From assembly GCA_029945725.1 (NCBI GenBank), contig JAQSDB010000003.1, positions 1 to 64,000 on the forward strand: a stretch of DNA of 64,000 nt, read 5' to 3'. This DNA comes from a bacterium (GTDB lineage Bacteria > Pseudomonadota > Gammaproteobacteria > Pseudomonadales > Moraxellaceae). A program made the position numbers and the translations under genes. Positions 8,691 to 17,257 of the stretch are shown in pieces. How positions within the stretch are numbered: the stretch's first letter is position 1; the number at the start of each line of letters is the position of its first letter. The notes beneath the pieces are model-generated. The model did no database searches and was not told the origin of the DNA. It worked only from the letters and a program-made list of their open reading frames with translations.

Positions 8691-9833
8691 ATGCAGAAGC
8701 GGCGCTTTACCCTGCCCGGCGCAGTGCTGTTTTCAGTGCTTCTGCATTTTTTTCTGGTCGCTGGCAGTGAAATGGCACTGCCGGATTTTTATACTGCGCC
8801 GGACGAAGTCCTGGAGCGGAAAAAAGCCACGCATATACAGCACGTGCAGATAGTCGCTGCAGCCGCCGCGCCTGTAAAAGTTCAAGCCGCCGCCGCAGGC
8901 GTGCGTTTCGTCAGCATGAAAAAAACCGGGCCGGCGAAGAAAAAGCACCGAAAAATGCCACCACCCGAGACGGCCGCCAGGAAAAATGCTCCCGCAACCG
9001 AGCCTGCCGTAAACGCCAATGGCCCGGCAGCCGCAGAGGAAGTCGAAAAATCCGTAGCGACGGTTATGGCCGGGGCAGCTCCGCCTCCGGCACCCGAGCC
9101 GGCGCCCGCCTTTCCGATCCAGATCAATGCGGTGCTGGAAGCCCGCTATAACGGCATTCCCTTTACCATACGGCAAAGCTGGGTGATGGAGGGACTTCGA
9201 TATGCCATCGACCTGAGCGCAAAACGCTTCGGCTTTCATTTTCAGCTCAGCAGCGAAGGCAGCATTACGCCTCAGGGCGGCCTGAGCCCGGAGCATTACC
9301 GGCTCCTGCTGAACAACAATCTGCGTACCATGGCCGATTACGCCAACGGTGAAATCCGTTACGGCAAACCGTCGGAGCTGAAAACAGCAGCGCTGCCGGT
9401 CGTACCCCAGGACACGGCGAGCCTGCCTTTCCATGTCGCCGTCACGTTCACCGGGCAGCCACAAAGTATCTTTGTCACCACCGGCAACAGCGTTTACCAG
9501 GTACGGCTTTTTGTCGATGCCGAAGAAAAACTGAAACTTCCCGGCGGTACCATCCGCACACTGCACCTGCTCGGTGAGCGCTTTGATCCGAAGCTGGGGC
9601 AGATGGTGACGGGCTATGAAGTCTGGCTGGCCCCGGATTACCTGAATTACCCGGTGAAATTCATCGGCCACACCAGCAACGGTGACCGCTTTGAATATCG
9701 CGTGAAGGAACTGGTGCTGGAAGGAAGGCGCGTGCTCGGTGAAAAAAGTGATGACAGCGAGGAGCCCGCAGACGATGCTATCCCCGACTGGATAAGGCAG
9801 CGCTCTTTGCCGGAAAGCCAGAGCAATCGCTGA
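8691..9833 (+). CDS. DUF3108 domain protein with TonB-like N-terminal anchor
   Basis: About 380 residues. The N-terminus has one membrane anchor (LPGAVLFSVLLHFFLVAGS) like those of TonB-type proteins, then a Lys/Pro/Ala-rich linker to about residue 140, then a beta-rich C-terminal domain resembling DUF3108 (INAVLEARYNGIPFTIRQSWVMEGLRYAI...YEVWLAPDYLNYPVKFIGHTSNGDRFEYRVKEL). The family is uncharacterised and probably periplasmic. ATG at 8676 is possible, but AAGGAAG at 8681-8687 points to the ATG at 8691. In many related genomes DUF3108 genes sit near purine genes; here it follows hemL by 43 bp. Confidence 0.75.
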   Translation: MQKRRFTLPGAVLFSVLLHFFLVAGSEMALPDFYTAPDEVLERKKATHIQHVQIVAAAAAPVKVQAAAAGVRFVSMKKTGPAKKKHRKMPPPETAARKNAPATEPAVNANGPAAAEEVEKSVATVMAGAAPPPAPEPAPAFPIQINAVLEARYNGIPFTIRQSWVMEGLRYAIDLSAKRFGFHFQLSSEGSITPQGGLSPEHYRLLLNNNLRTMADYANGEIRYGKPSELKTAALPVVPQDTASLPFHVAVTFTGQPQSIFVTTGNSVYQVRLFVDAEEKLKLPGGTIRTLHLLGERFDPKLGQMVTGYEVWLAPDYLNYPVKFIGHTSNGDRFEYRVKELVLEGRRVLGEKSDDSEEPADDAIPDWIRQRSLPESQSNR

Positions 9834-9886
9834 GCGCAGCCTTCAGGACCGACAACTACAATAATCGGCAGCCCGCTTTTTAATCA

Positions 9887-11119
9887 ATGGACATGGGCCG
9901 CCTTCATCAGGGGAAAATGATGGTCGCGTACCGTCAGCCGAATCTGCGCCAAAGGACCTATCGTCGCGATCTGGCGCAGCCTGATGCAGTGCCCGCATTA
10001 TTATTGAGCCCGCTTTTCTCCGCCTCGCGTGACCCGCTCCTGCTCATTGATGCCCGGCAGATAATAAGGGCCCTGAATCCCGCCGCGTCGGCCCTGCTGG
10101 GTTTTCGTGCCGAAAAAGTCAGGGGCCGGGTCTGGCGCCGGGTCTTTCAGCTTGAGCGTGAGCTGGCCCAGGGCTGGCGCCGCAACCCCATTGTGCAATG
10201 CCTGCATTCACGTCGGAACCAGACTCTGGCCAAGGACACGGTGCTGGTGTGCGAGGAACGCCGCATTCCACTGACAGGACAAGTACTGAATGTTTCTGCG
10301 GGGCAGAAAGACATGGTGCTGCTCTATCTCAATGTTTCAGTCGAGTCGGCCGAGACACACAGCGTCAGTCGGCGCAATGAACATGAGATGCTGCTGCAGC
10401 ACATGTCACGCCTGAATACTGTCAGTGAACTGGCCACCGGCATCGCCCATGAAATCAATCAGCCCCTGGCCGCCATCATGAGCTTCAACCAGGCCGCCTT
10501 GCGCCTGCTGGCAGAAGAAGAACCGGATGTGGATCGTGTTGCCGAAGCGCTGGCCGAGGCCGTAAGTCAGACACAGCGTGCGGCCGGCATTCTTGAGCGT
10601 TTGCGTTCCTTTGTGAGCCGGCATGAATTGCATTTCATGCCGGTAGCCATCAATCAGGTGGTTATCAACGCACTGACATTGCTCAGCAGCAAACTGACCG
10701 AGACCTCCGTGCGCGTCAACCTGCGCACCGAGCCCTGCCCGCCGGTACATGCCGATGCCCTGCAACTGGAGCAGGTCATGGTGAATCTGGTGCGTAATGC
10801 CATTGAGGCCATGCAGACCACGCCCGACGACATGCGGCGTTTGCAAATTGCCACCTGCAGCCTCGCCGGCCAGGTACATATTGAAGTCACCGACTCCGGC
10901 CCTGGCCTCAGCGCCTCTGCCAGCCGGCAATTATTCACGCGTTTTTTCACCACCAAGGCCGATGGCATGGGGCTGGGTCTCAGCATCAGCCGTACCATCC
11001 TTGAAGCGGCCGGTGGCGAACTCAGCGCCAGCAACAGCCCGGCAGGCGGAGCCTGTTTCCGGATCACCCTGCCCATTAGCTCCACCGAGGAGGTACTTAG
11101 TGGAAAGCACACTGTATGA
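9887..11119 (+). CDS. Soluble PAS-domain sensor histidine kinase
   Basis: About 400 residues with no membrane segment. There is a PAS domain at roughly residues 40-135 (DPLLLIDARQIIRALNPAASALLGF), then a HisKA domain with the phospho-acceptor histidine in ATGIAHEINQPLAAI, and an HATPase_c domain with N box MVNLVRNAIEAM, G1 DSGPGL and G2 GMGLGLSISRTI. The composition resembles FixL/TtrS-like cytosolic kinases. No heme-binding residue could be assigned, so the ligand is unknown. Several ATGs (9887, 9893, 9917, 9920) are possible starts. Its 3' end overlaps the regulator gene by 20 bp. Confidence 0.88.
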   Translation: MDMGRLHQGKMMVAYRQPNLRQRTYRRDLAQPDAVPALLLSPLFSASRDPLLLIDARQIIRALNPAASALLGFRAEKVRGRVWRRVFQLERELAQGWRRNPIVQCLHSRRNQTLAKDTVLVCEERRIPLTGQVLNVSAGQKDMVLLYLNVSVESAETHSVSRRNEHEMLLQHMSRLNTVSELATGIAHEINQPLAAIMSFNQAALRLLAEEEPDVDRVAEALAEAVSQTQRAAGILERLRSFVSRHELHFMPVAINQVVINALTLLSSKLTETSVRVNLRTEPCPPVHADALQLEQVMVNLVRNAIEAMQTTPDDMRRLQIATCSLAGQVHIEVTDSGPGLSASASRQLFTRFFTTKADGMGLGLSISRTILEAAGGELSASNSPAGGACFRITLPISSTEEVLSGKHTV

Positions 11120-11741
11120 GCCCACCGTTTTTCTGGTTGACGACGACGATGCAGTACGCCGCTCATTGCAGCTGCTCATCACCACCTACGGCATGCACGT
11201 AAAAAGCATGGCCAGTGCCGAAGAGTTTCTGGATGCCTGGCATCCCGATACGGTGGGTTGTCTGGTGCTGGATATTCGCATGGCGGGGATTTCCGGGCTG
11301 ACGCTGCAGGATTTGCTGCTGGAGCGCCGCATCAACATTCCCATCATTTTCATTACCGGTCATGGCGACATCAGCGCCTGCCGCCGCGCCTTTCAAGGAG
11401 GGGCCGTCGATTTCCTCACCAAACCGGTGGACGAGAAGACGCTGATGAACAGCATCCGCATCGGCATCAGCCAGGACATCAAGCGCCACGCCAATCAAAC
11501 TGAAATCGCCGATCTGCGTGACCGCCTGGAAAACCTGTCGGAACGTGAACGTGAAGTGCTGGAGCTGATGCTGGAGGGGATGCCCAACAAACTGATTGCG
11601 CGCCGCATAGATCTTTCAACCCGCACAGTGGAATCACACCGCGCACGCATTTTCATCAAGCTGCAAGCGGATTCGCTGGCACAACTGGTACGCCGGGTCG
11701 TCAAGCTGGAAGGTGACCCGGGCAGTGACAACAAGCACTGA
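11100..11741 (+). CDS. FixJ/NarL-type response regulator
   Basis: A 213-residue regulator. The receiver domain has the acidic pocket VFLVDDDDAVRR, phospho-acceptor Asp in GCLVLDIRMAG and conserved Lys in DFLTKPVDEKT. The C-terminal LuxR-type helix-turn-helix reads LSEREREVLELMLEGMPNKLIARR. The frame is open well upstream, but GTG at 11100 has an excellent GAGGAGG (11087-11093) 6 bp before it and places the receiver at the very N-terminus. It overlaps the kinase gene by 20 bp, so the pair is translationally coupled. The regulon cannot be read from the window. Confidence 0.9.
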   Translation: MESTLYEPTVFLVDDDDAVRRSLQLLITTYGMHVKSMASAEEFLDAWHPDTVGCLVLDIRMAGISGLTLQDLLLERRINIPIIFITGHGDISACRRAFQGGAVDFLTKPVDEKTLMNSIRIGISQDIKRHANQTEIADLRDRLENLSEREREVLELMLEGMPNKLIARRIDLSTRTVESHRARIFIKLQADSLAQLVRRVVKLEGDPGSDNKH

Positions 11742-11748
11742 GTAGCCC

Positions 11749-12609
11749 CTAGCGCACCACAATCAATCCCAGCCCGATGCGTGAGGGCTGCTTGATGTTG
11801 TAATCCAGAATGGTTTCGCCGTAGCCATTGAAGTACTGGAAATACACATAGCCATTGACGTTGCGCAGAAAACCCCGGAACGGATAACTCACGTCCATCT
11901 GTGTGCTGCCGTAAGCGGCCTTCATGCCCTTGCGCAGCATCAGCACATATTCCCATGTATCGTCTTTTTTCAGCTTGACCAGAAAATCGCCATAACCGCG
12001 GTAATCGGCAATGTCGGGATTGTCCGATCTATCCAGATACGCATAGAGTTTGGGTGCAAAGCTCCAGACATAGCCGTGCTGACTGGTCGTAAACGTAAAC
12101 GTCGGACGCACATAGGCAATATTGATACTGCGCGAGTCCGTGCCATCCCGGCCGTTGGATTCATGGCCAATGCCCGCACGCATGCTGGCCAGGGTTTGCA
12201 CCGAGGGCAGCAGCGAAAAATCCGGCTGGTCCCAGAATACTTCCGGACGATAAGCCGAATCACGGAAAGGCTTTGAGCCGGCCTCAATATCCATGACAGA
12301 CGTCTGGGTGTAGGCAAAATAAACGCGCTCCCACCACTGCGGTTTTTTTTCCTCCTCCGGACTAAACAGGCGGTACTTGAGGCTGACCTGGAATTTCAGG
12401 CCGGAATCTCCTTCACCCCGCCAGTTATCCTCCAGCAGGAAATACACGGGCTCGTGCGCACTGATGCCGCGATCGGCCTGAGGCGTGGCGGCCGCAAGAA
12501 GCCGCTGCTGTTCCTGCGCCGAAAACACTGCGACCGGCTCGCTGGCGCCGGCCATGGCGCTTGCTGCCAGCCAGAAAAGCGCGAGCCTTTTTTTCATGCA
12601 GATACTCAT
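11749..12609 (-). CDS. pldA: Outer-membrane phospholipase A (OMPLA)
   Basis: Integral beta-barrel phospholipase that degrades phospholipids misplaced in the outer leaflet. After a signal peptide (MKKRLALFWLAASAMAGASE) the protein shows the family segments EPVYFLLEDNW, KFQVSLKYRLF and WERVYFAYTQ. The active-site signature is AGIGHESNGRDGTDSRSINIAYV, with the His-Ser-Asn triad. The C-terminal strands are aromatic-rich (NVNGYVYFQYFNGYGETILDYN). Start ATG at 12609 overlaps the stop of the upstream TPR lipoprotein gene (ATGA); M41 (MKKRLA) is an alternative five codons in. About 286 residues. Confidence 0.9.
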   Translation of the reverse strand: MSICMKKRLALFWLAASAMAGASEPVAVFSAQEQQRLLAAATPQADRGISAHEPVYFLLEDNWRGEGDSGLKFQVSLKYRLFSPEEEKKPQWWERVYFAYTQTSVMDIEAGSKPFRDSAYRPEVFWDQPDFSLLPSVQTLASMRAGIGHESNGRDGTDSRSINIAYVRPTFTFTTSQHGYVWSFAPKLYAYLDRSDNPDIADYRGYGDFLVKLKKDDTWEYVLMLRKGMKAAYGSTQMDVSYPFRGFLRNVNGYVYFQYFNGYGETILDYNIKQPSRIGLGLIVVR

Positions 12610-13178
12610 GGGGAGTGACCCGCAGCGGCATTTTCCAGCACCGTCGCATGTGCCAGAGCCTCCTGCGCCGACTGCGTCTGACCCAGTTGCTGTCGCGCCT
12701 GCGCAATCTGTCGCCACAGCAGCGCCTGTTGCGCCGTGCTGCCGGCATAAGCCAGCGCCTTGCGCGCCAGCTGCTCGGCTTCGGCAGGACGCTTCTGGCG
12801 CAAACGCACGTCAGCCAGGCGCTGATACACCAGTGCTGACTGCGGCGCCAGGCGCTGGGCGCGCTCAAGATTGACCGCCGCCAGATCGAGATCCTTGCTG
12901 CGCAAGGCGCGATCAGAAGCAGCAAGCAATCCCTGCACCGCCGGTACCTGGGCACCATCGACCCGTTGCCGGCCCGGTGGCAGCGGCCGGTATGACAGGC
13001 CGGGGGTAACCGGAGCCACCACTCCCGTACTTGCCGCAGGCGGCAGGGTTGCCGGCCGCCCAAGCACAGGCACCGGCGACTCCGGCTTGCGTGCAGGCGG
13101 AAGGGAATGCGAAGGGACGTGTGTGCAAGCGGCAAGCAGAAGAGTGAAAGCGGGTGCCAGCACTGACAGGTGGCGCAT
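12606..13178 (-). CDS. TPR-repeat lipoprotein
   Basis: A 190-residue protein starting MRHLSVLAPAFTLLLAAC. The lipobox LLAAC predicts cleavage before Cys18 and lipid anchoring. A proline-rich linker follows, then helical tetratricopeptide-like repeats (LDLAAVNLERAQRLAPQSALVYQRLADVRLRQKRPAEAEQLARKALAYA). AGGAAAG lies just before the ATG at 13178. Its stop overlaps the pldA start, so the two are coupled. A role in assembling or controlling the phospholipase or in wall synthesis with the upstream PBP1b is inference only. Confidence 0.8.
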   Translation of the reverse strand: MRHLSVLAPAFTLLLAACTHVPSHSLPPARKPESPVPVLGRPATLPPAASTGVVAPVTPGLSYRPLPPGRQRVDGAQVPAVQGLLAASDRALRSKDLDLAAVNLERAQRLAPQSALVYQRLADVRLRQKRPAEAEQLARKALAYAGSTAQQALLWRQIAQARQQLGQTQSAQEALAHATVLENAAAGHSP

Positions 13179-13313
13179 GTTCTTTCCTGGGCAAGAGGGC
13201 TCGCAAGGGAGCGATTCCGTCGCGCGAATGAACACGGAAAGTACCCGTTTTGCAAACCCTGATACGACTACCGGAACAGCGCCACCCGCATCCGGCAGTT
13301 TCGGCATGTATGC

Positions 13314-15611
13314 CTAGAGCCAGTCAATAACGCGATGGAAAACCTTGTCCAGCACCGCAGGGATACCACCCTGCGCACACGGCACGGCATCCTGCGGCAG
13401 GGTGTCGCGACGGAAAGGCAGATACATCGCCCCCGGACAGGTTTCCGCCGAGAGCCGGCCGCTCTCGCGATCAGCCCATTGCCACTGCACATTATCGGGC
13501 AGCACCGGCGCCAGCGATGCGGGGTGCAAATGCGCCATCATTTCAACCCAGACCGGCAATGCACCCGTCGCCCCGAACAGGCCGGTCGCACGATTATCGT
13601 CATTGCCCACCCAGACCACCGCCAGATAATTTCCGGTGTAACCGGCAAACCAGGCATCGCGCAAATCATTGGTAGTACCGGTCTTGCCCGCCATCACCAG
13701 ATCAGCCGGCAAGGTTTTGTAGGCACTCGCCGCCGTGCCTTCACGCATGGTCTGCTGCAAGGCGTAATTCAGCAGATAAATGCCCGCGGGATCGGCAACT
13801 TGCTGCACATCCAGACCAAAGCGTTTGAGTGATTTCCCTCTGGCATCAATCACTTCACGAATACTGCGTGGCGGCGTCTTGAAGCCGCCGCTGGCATACA
13901 CCTGAAAAAGTGACAGGACATCCAGCGGAGACATATCGACCGCCCCCAGCATCAGCGAAGGATAGCTAGCCATGCTCTGCTGTACGCCCAGGCGCTTGAG
14001 CGTAGTGATGACGGCCGGCACGCCGATGGTCATGCCCATGCGTATGGTGGCCTGGTTATAGGAGTGCGCGAGCGCTGCGTAAAACGGCACCATGCCATGG
14101 CTTTCGCCATCGTCGTTTTTCGGCTCCCAGGTTTTCCCGCCCTGGCTCAGCAGGGATACCGGACTGTCATCCAGCGGCGTGGCCAGCGTGAACTGGCCCG
14201 ATTCCAGCGCCGTAAGATAAACCGCCGGTTTGACCAGTGAACCGATCTGACGCTGCGCATCAAGTGCGCGGTTATAACCGGTGAAATCACCACTGCCGCC
14301 AATAATGGCAAGCAATTCGCCATTTTCCGGGTTGGCGACCAGCATCGCTCCCTGCAGCATGCCGAGACGTTTCGGACTGCTTTTTTTCAGGCGCTCAACG
14401 GTATTGCTGAAGGCGCTATCAGCCGCATTCTGCACGCGCGGATCCAGCGTCGTAAAAATCCGCAGACCATCCGACCCCAGATCCTCTTCCTTGTATTCGC
14501 TGTGCAGCTGGCGCCGCACCAGATCAATAAAGGCGGGATACACCGTAGTGGTTGCCGTGGGCTTTGCAATCACCTGCAGTGCCGCCTGATGCGCCAGCAC
14601 GGATTGCTCAGCCGTTATTTTTCCGTCACGCAAAAGATTATCGAGGACAAGATTACGGCGCTTCAGCGCACGCGCCGGATTGCGTCGCGGATTGTAAAAA
14701 GAGGGGCCTTGCACCATGCCCACCAGCAGCGCCACCTGCGGCAGGTTAAGTTCGGAAATCGGCTGGCCAAAATAAAACTGCGAGGCCAGACCAAAACCGT
14801 TGACCGAGCGATCACCACTTTGCCCCAGCGCGACTTCATTGAGGTAGGTTTCAAGAATTTCATTCTTGCCGTAATGCAGCTCCAGCAACAAGGCCATGGC
14901 CGCTTCATTGAGCTTGCGCGACAGCGTGCGTTCATTGCTGAGGTAAAAGTTTTTCACCAGCTGCTGGGTCAGCGTACTGCCGCCCTGATGCACACCGCCC
15001 CCCGTGGTATTCACCCAGAGCGCACGCAGGATGCCGCGAATGGAAATGCCGTGATGAAGATAAAAGGAACGGTCTTCCGTGGCGAGCAGGGCATCAAGCA
15101 GATGTGGCGGCGCTTCCTTCAGCTGCATCAGCACACGGTCTTCATTCTGCTTGGGATAAATTCCGCCAATCACCATTGGCTCCAGACGCACAACGCCACT
15201 GTCGCCCTTGAACGTGCTGGCAACATCCACCAGCGAGTTGCCGTCAAAGCGCAGGCGCAAGACCTGCGATTTTTCCAGGCCGTCGCCGAAAGCAAAGCCA
15301 CGGGTGTGGATATAAAGCTCATTGCCCTTGAACTGCCATGAACCGGGAGTCGTGGTGGCCTGCTCGCGGTAATTGAGCAGGCGCAACTCTTCCTGTACAT
15401 CAGCCAGCGCCAGCGGCGCACCCGCATACATGTCCAGGGGACGGGCATAGACGCGCGCCGGAATTGCCCAGCGCCGTCCCTCGAATTTTTCGCGCACCGT
15501 GCCGTCAAGCTTGAGCACATATAGCCCGAGCCCTACGACGGCCAGAAGAAAAATCACCAGCAACAAAAGCAGTGCGGTCAGGATAAAACCGCGGGAACGG
15601 GGGGCAGGCAT
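13314..15611 (-). CDS. mrcB: Bifunctional penicillin-binding protein 1B
   Basis: Class A PBP with peptidoglycan glycosyltransferase and transpeptidase activity. It has a short cytoplasmic N-terminus, one transmembrane helix (GFILTALLLLLVIFLLAVVGLG) and a UB2H-like region at about residues 65-170. The GT51 domain has ATEDRSFYLHHGISIRGI and the GGSTLTQQLVKN motif. The transpeptidase domain has SXXK (SLVKPAVY), SXN (SYN in HSYNQATIRMG) and KTGTTND. The start at 15611 (MPAPRSRGF) gives about 765 residues, close to other PBP1b. An upstream in-frame extension lacks membrane-protein character. PBP1b is activated by an outer-membrane lipoprotein in enterobacteria; the TPR lipoprotein gene lies 135 bp downstream. 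Confidence 0.94.
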   Translation of the reverse strand: MPAPRSRGFILTALLLLLVIFLLAVVGLGLYVLKLDGTVREKFEGRRWAIPARVYARPLDMYAGAPLALADVQEELRLLNYREQATTTPGSWQFKGNELYIHTRGFAFGDGLEKSQVLRLRFDGNSLVDVASTFKGDSGVVRLEPMVIGGIYPKQNEDRVLMQLKEAPPHLLDALLATEDRSFYLHHGISIRGILRALWVNTTGGGVHQGGSTLTQQLVKNFYLSNERTLSRKLNEAAMALLLELHYGKNEILETYLNEVALGQSGDRSVNGFGLASQFYFGQPISELNLPQVALLVGMVQGPSFYNPRRNPARALKRRNLVLDNLLRDGKITAEQSVLAHQAALQVIAKPTATTTVYPAFIDLVRRQLHSEYKEEDLGSDGLRIFTTLDPRVQNAADSAFSNTVERLKKSSPKRLGMLQGAMLVANPENGELLAIIGGSGDFTGYNRALDAQRQIGSLVKPAVYLTALESGQFTLATPLDDSPVSLLSQGGKTWEPKNDDGESHGMVPFYAALAHSYNQATIRMGMTIGVPAVITTLKRLGVQQSMASYPSLMLGAVDMSPLDVLSLFQVYASGGFKTPPRSIREVIDARGKSLKRFGLDVQQVADPAGIYLLNYALQQTMREGTAASAYKTLPADLVMAGKTGTTNDLRDAWFAGYTGNYLAVVWVGNDDNRATGLFGATGALPVWVEMMAHLHPASLAPVLPDNVQWQWADRESGRLSAETCPGAMYLPFRRDTLPQDAVPCAQGGIPAVLDKVFHRVIDWL

Positions 15612-15778
15612 GAAGCTCGAAGCACCAGACGCATAAAGTCCGCTGATTCTACAGGCGCGGGCAAAGCCGTCGCCATGGGGCTGGTTGGCGTTATGTAAGG
15701 GCACCCGCAAAACCGCCCTTGGCGACGGCAGGGCCGGCACGCATAATCGCCCGTCTTTATTTTGCTGCAGGCCTGCCC

Positions 15779-16810
15779 ATGAGCACTCCCCATTTTGACG
15801 TCTACGCCATCGGCAATGCCCTGGTCGATACCGAATACCGTGTCACTGACGAGTTTCTGGGCCGCCACGGCATCAGCAAAGGCCAGATGACGCTGGTGGA
15901 AGAAGCGCCTCAGCAGGCCCTGATTGCGGCACTGGACAGCACCTTCGGCCTGGAAAAGCGCGCCAGCGGAGGCTCGGCAGCCAACACGATCATTGCTGTC
16001 GCCGCGTTTGGCGGCCGCAGTTTCTATTCCTGCAAGGTTGCCAATGACGGCACCGGCGACTTTTATGTGCATGACCTGCACGCCGCCGGCATTTCGAGCA
16101 ATCTCAAGGCCGAACGCGAGCACGGCGTTTCCGGCACCTGCGTGGTCATGGTGACCCCGGACTCCGAGCGCACCATGAACACCTTTCTCGGCATCACCTC
16201 GGATGTCTCTGTCAACGAACTGGTTCCCGAGTCGCTGGCGGCAGCCAAGTGGCTGTACATCGAAGGTTATCTGGTGAGCTCGGACTCGGCCCGGGCCGCC
16301 GTTCTGGAGGCGCGCCGGCAGGCCCGCGCGGCCGGCGCACGTATTGCCCTGACTTTTTCCGATCCCGCCATGGTGCGCTTCTTCAAGCCCGGCCTCGCCG
16401 AAATGCTGGACGATGGCGTCGACCTGCTGTTCTGCAATGAAGAGGAGGCCTGCCTGTGGAGCGACGCCCCTTCCGTGGAGGTCGCCCTGGCCAATCTCAA
16501 AGGCATTGCCAGACAAATCGTGATTACGCTTGGCAAGGACGGCGCGCTGATCTGGGACGGTACACGGCAGATTGCCATTGCGCCCAGTCCGGCAACGCCG
16601 GTGGACTCCAACGGTGCCGGCGACATGTTTGCCGGTGCCTACCTGTTCGGACTGACCCGTAACTGGTCACCGCAACGGGCGGGGGCGCTGGCCAGTCGTG
16701 CCGCCGCCGCAGTGGTCAGCCAGTTCGGTCCGCGCCTGCCGCTGGAGGCCCATACCGCGCTGCTGCATGAGCTCAATCAAGGCTGGACAGAAGCGGCTCC
16801 GGGCCTATAA
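15779..16810 (+). CDS. PfkB-family adenosine kinase-like sugar kinase
   Basis: A 343-residue ribokinase-fold kinase. It has the N-terminal family motif GGSAANTIIAVAAFGGRSFYSCKVANDGTGDFY and the C-terminal catalytic/anion-hole motif VDSNGAGDMFAGAYLFGL with its Asp base. The overall pattern (DVYAIGNALVDTEY...) matches bacterial proteins annotated as adenosine kinase. Substrate is not proven by sequence; another nucleoside or sugar is possible. The frame is open upstream to 15719, but MSTPHFDVYAIG at 15779 aligns with the family start. It is divergent from mrcB and 24 bp upstream of the Rieske gene. Confidence 0.85.
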   Translation: MSTPHFDVYAIGNALVDTEYRVTDEFLGRHGISKGQMTLVEEAPQQALIAALDSTFGLEKRASGGSAANTIIAVAAFGGRSFYSCKVANDGTGDFYVHDLHAAGISSNLKAEREHGVSGTCVVMVTPDSERTMNTFLGITSDVSVNELVPESLAAAKWLYIEGYLVSSDSARAAVLEARRQARAAGARIALTFSDPAMVRFFKPGLAEMLDDGVDLLFCNEEEACLWSDAPSVEVALANLKGIARQIVITLGKDGALIWDGTRQIAIAPSPATPVDSNGAGDMFAGAYLFGLTRNWSPQRAGALASRAAAAVVSQFGPRLPLEAHTALLHELNQGWTEAAPGL

Positions 16811-16834
16811 TCGCGCGCCGTTTGGGAGACCGGA

Positions 16835-17170
16835 ATGCTGAGACTATGCAGCCTTGATGAGATACCCGACGGCGATGCCATCGGGGTGAAAACAGCGCTG
16901 GGTGAAGTCGTGCTGATACGCCAGGGACGCGAGGTAGTGGCCTACCGCAACGAGTGTCCGCATCTCGGCATTGAGCTCAACTTCCAGCCCGATGTGTTTC
17001 TTGATACCGAACATCGCTATATCCAGTGCGCCAACCATGGTGCGCTTTTCCAGATTGAAGACGGGCTTTGTGTATTCGGGCCCTGTCAGGGCGCGTCGCT
17101 CACGCCACTGTCGGTGCAGTTGATCGACAACAGCGTGTGCTTGTCGCCAGACCATGCAAGAAAGGACTAG
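16835..17170 (+). CDS. Rieske [2Fe-2S] ferredoxin-like protein
   Basis: A 111-residue single-domain Rieske protein. The cluster ligands are visible as C-x-H in ECPHLGIELNF and C-x-x-H in QCANHGALFQIEDGLC. It has no signal peptide or oxygenase domain, so it is a cytosolic electron carrier of unknown partner. It lies downstream of the PfkB kinase and 87 bp upstream of dksA. Confidence 0.9.
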   Translation: MLRLCSLDEIPDGDAIGVKTALGEVVLIRQGREVVAYRNECPHLGIELNFQPDVFLDTEHRYIQCANHGALFQIEDGLCVFGPCQGASLTPLSVQLIDNSVCLSPDHARKD

Positions 17171-17257
17171 CCTTTCCCTGATGACATGACACTGCGAGGT
17201 TGTCCGGGAATTCGCTTCTTGGTATAGATGGCGTTTAATTCGCCAGAGGGGATGGCA

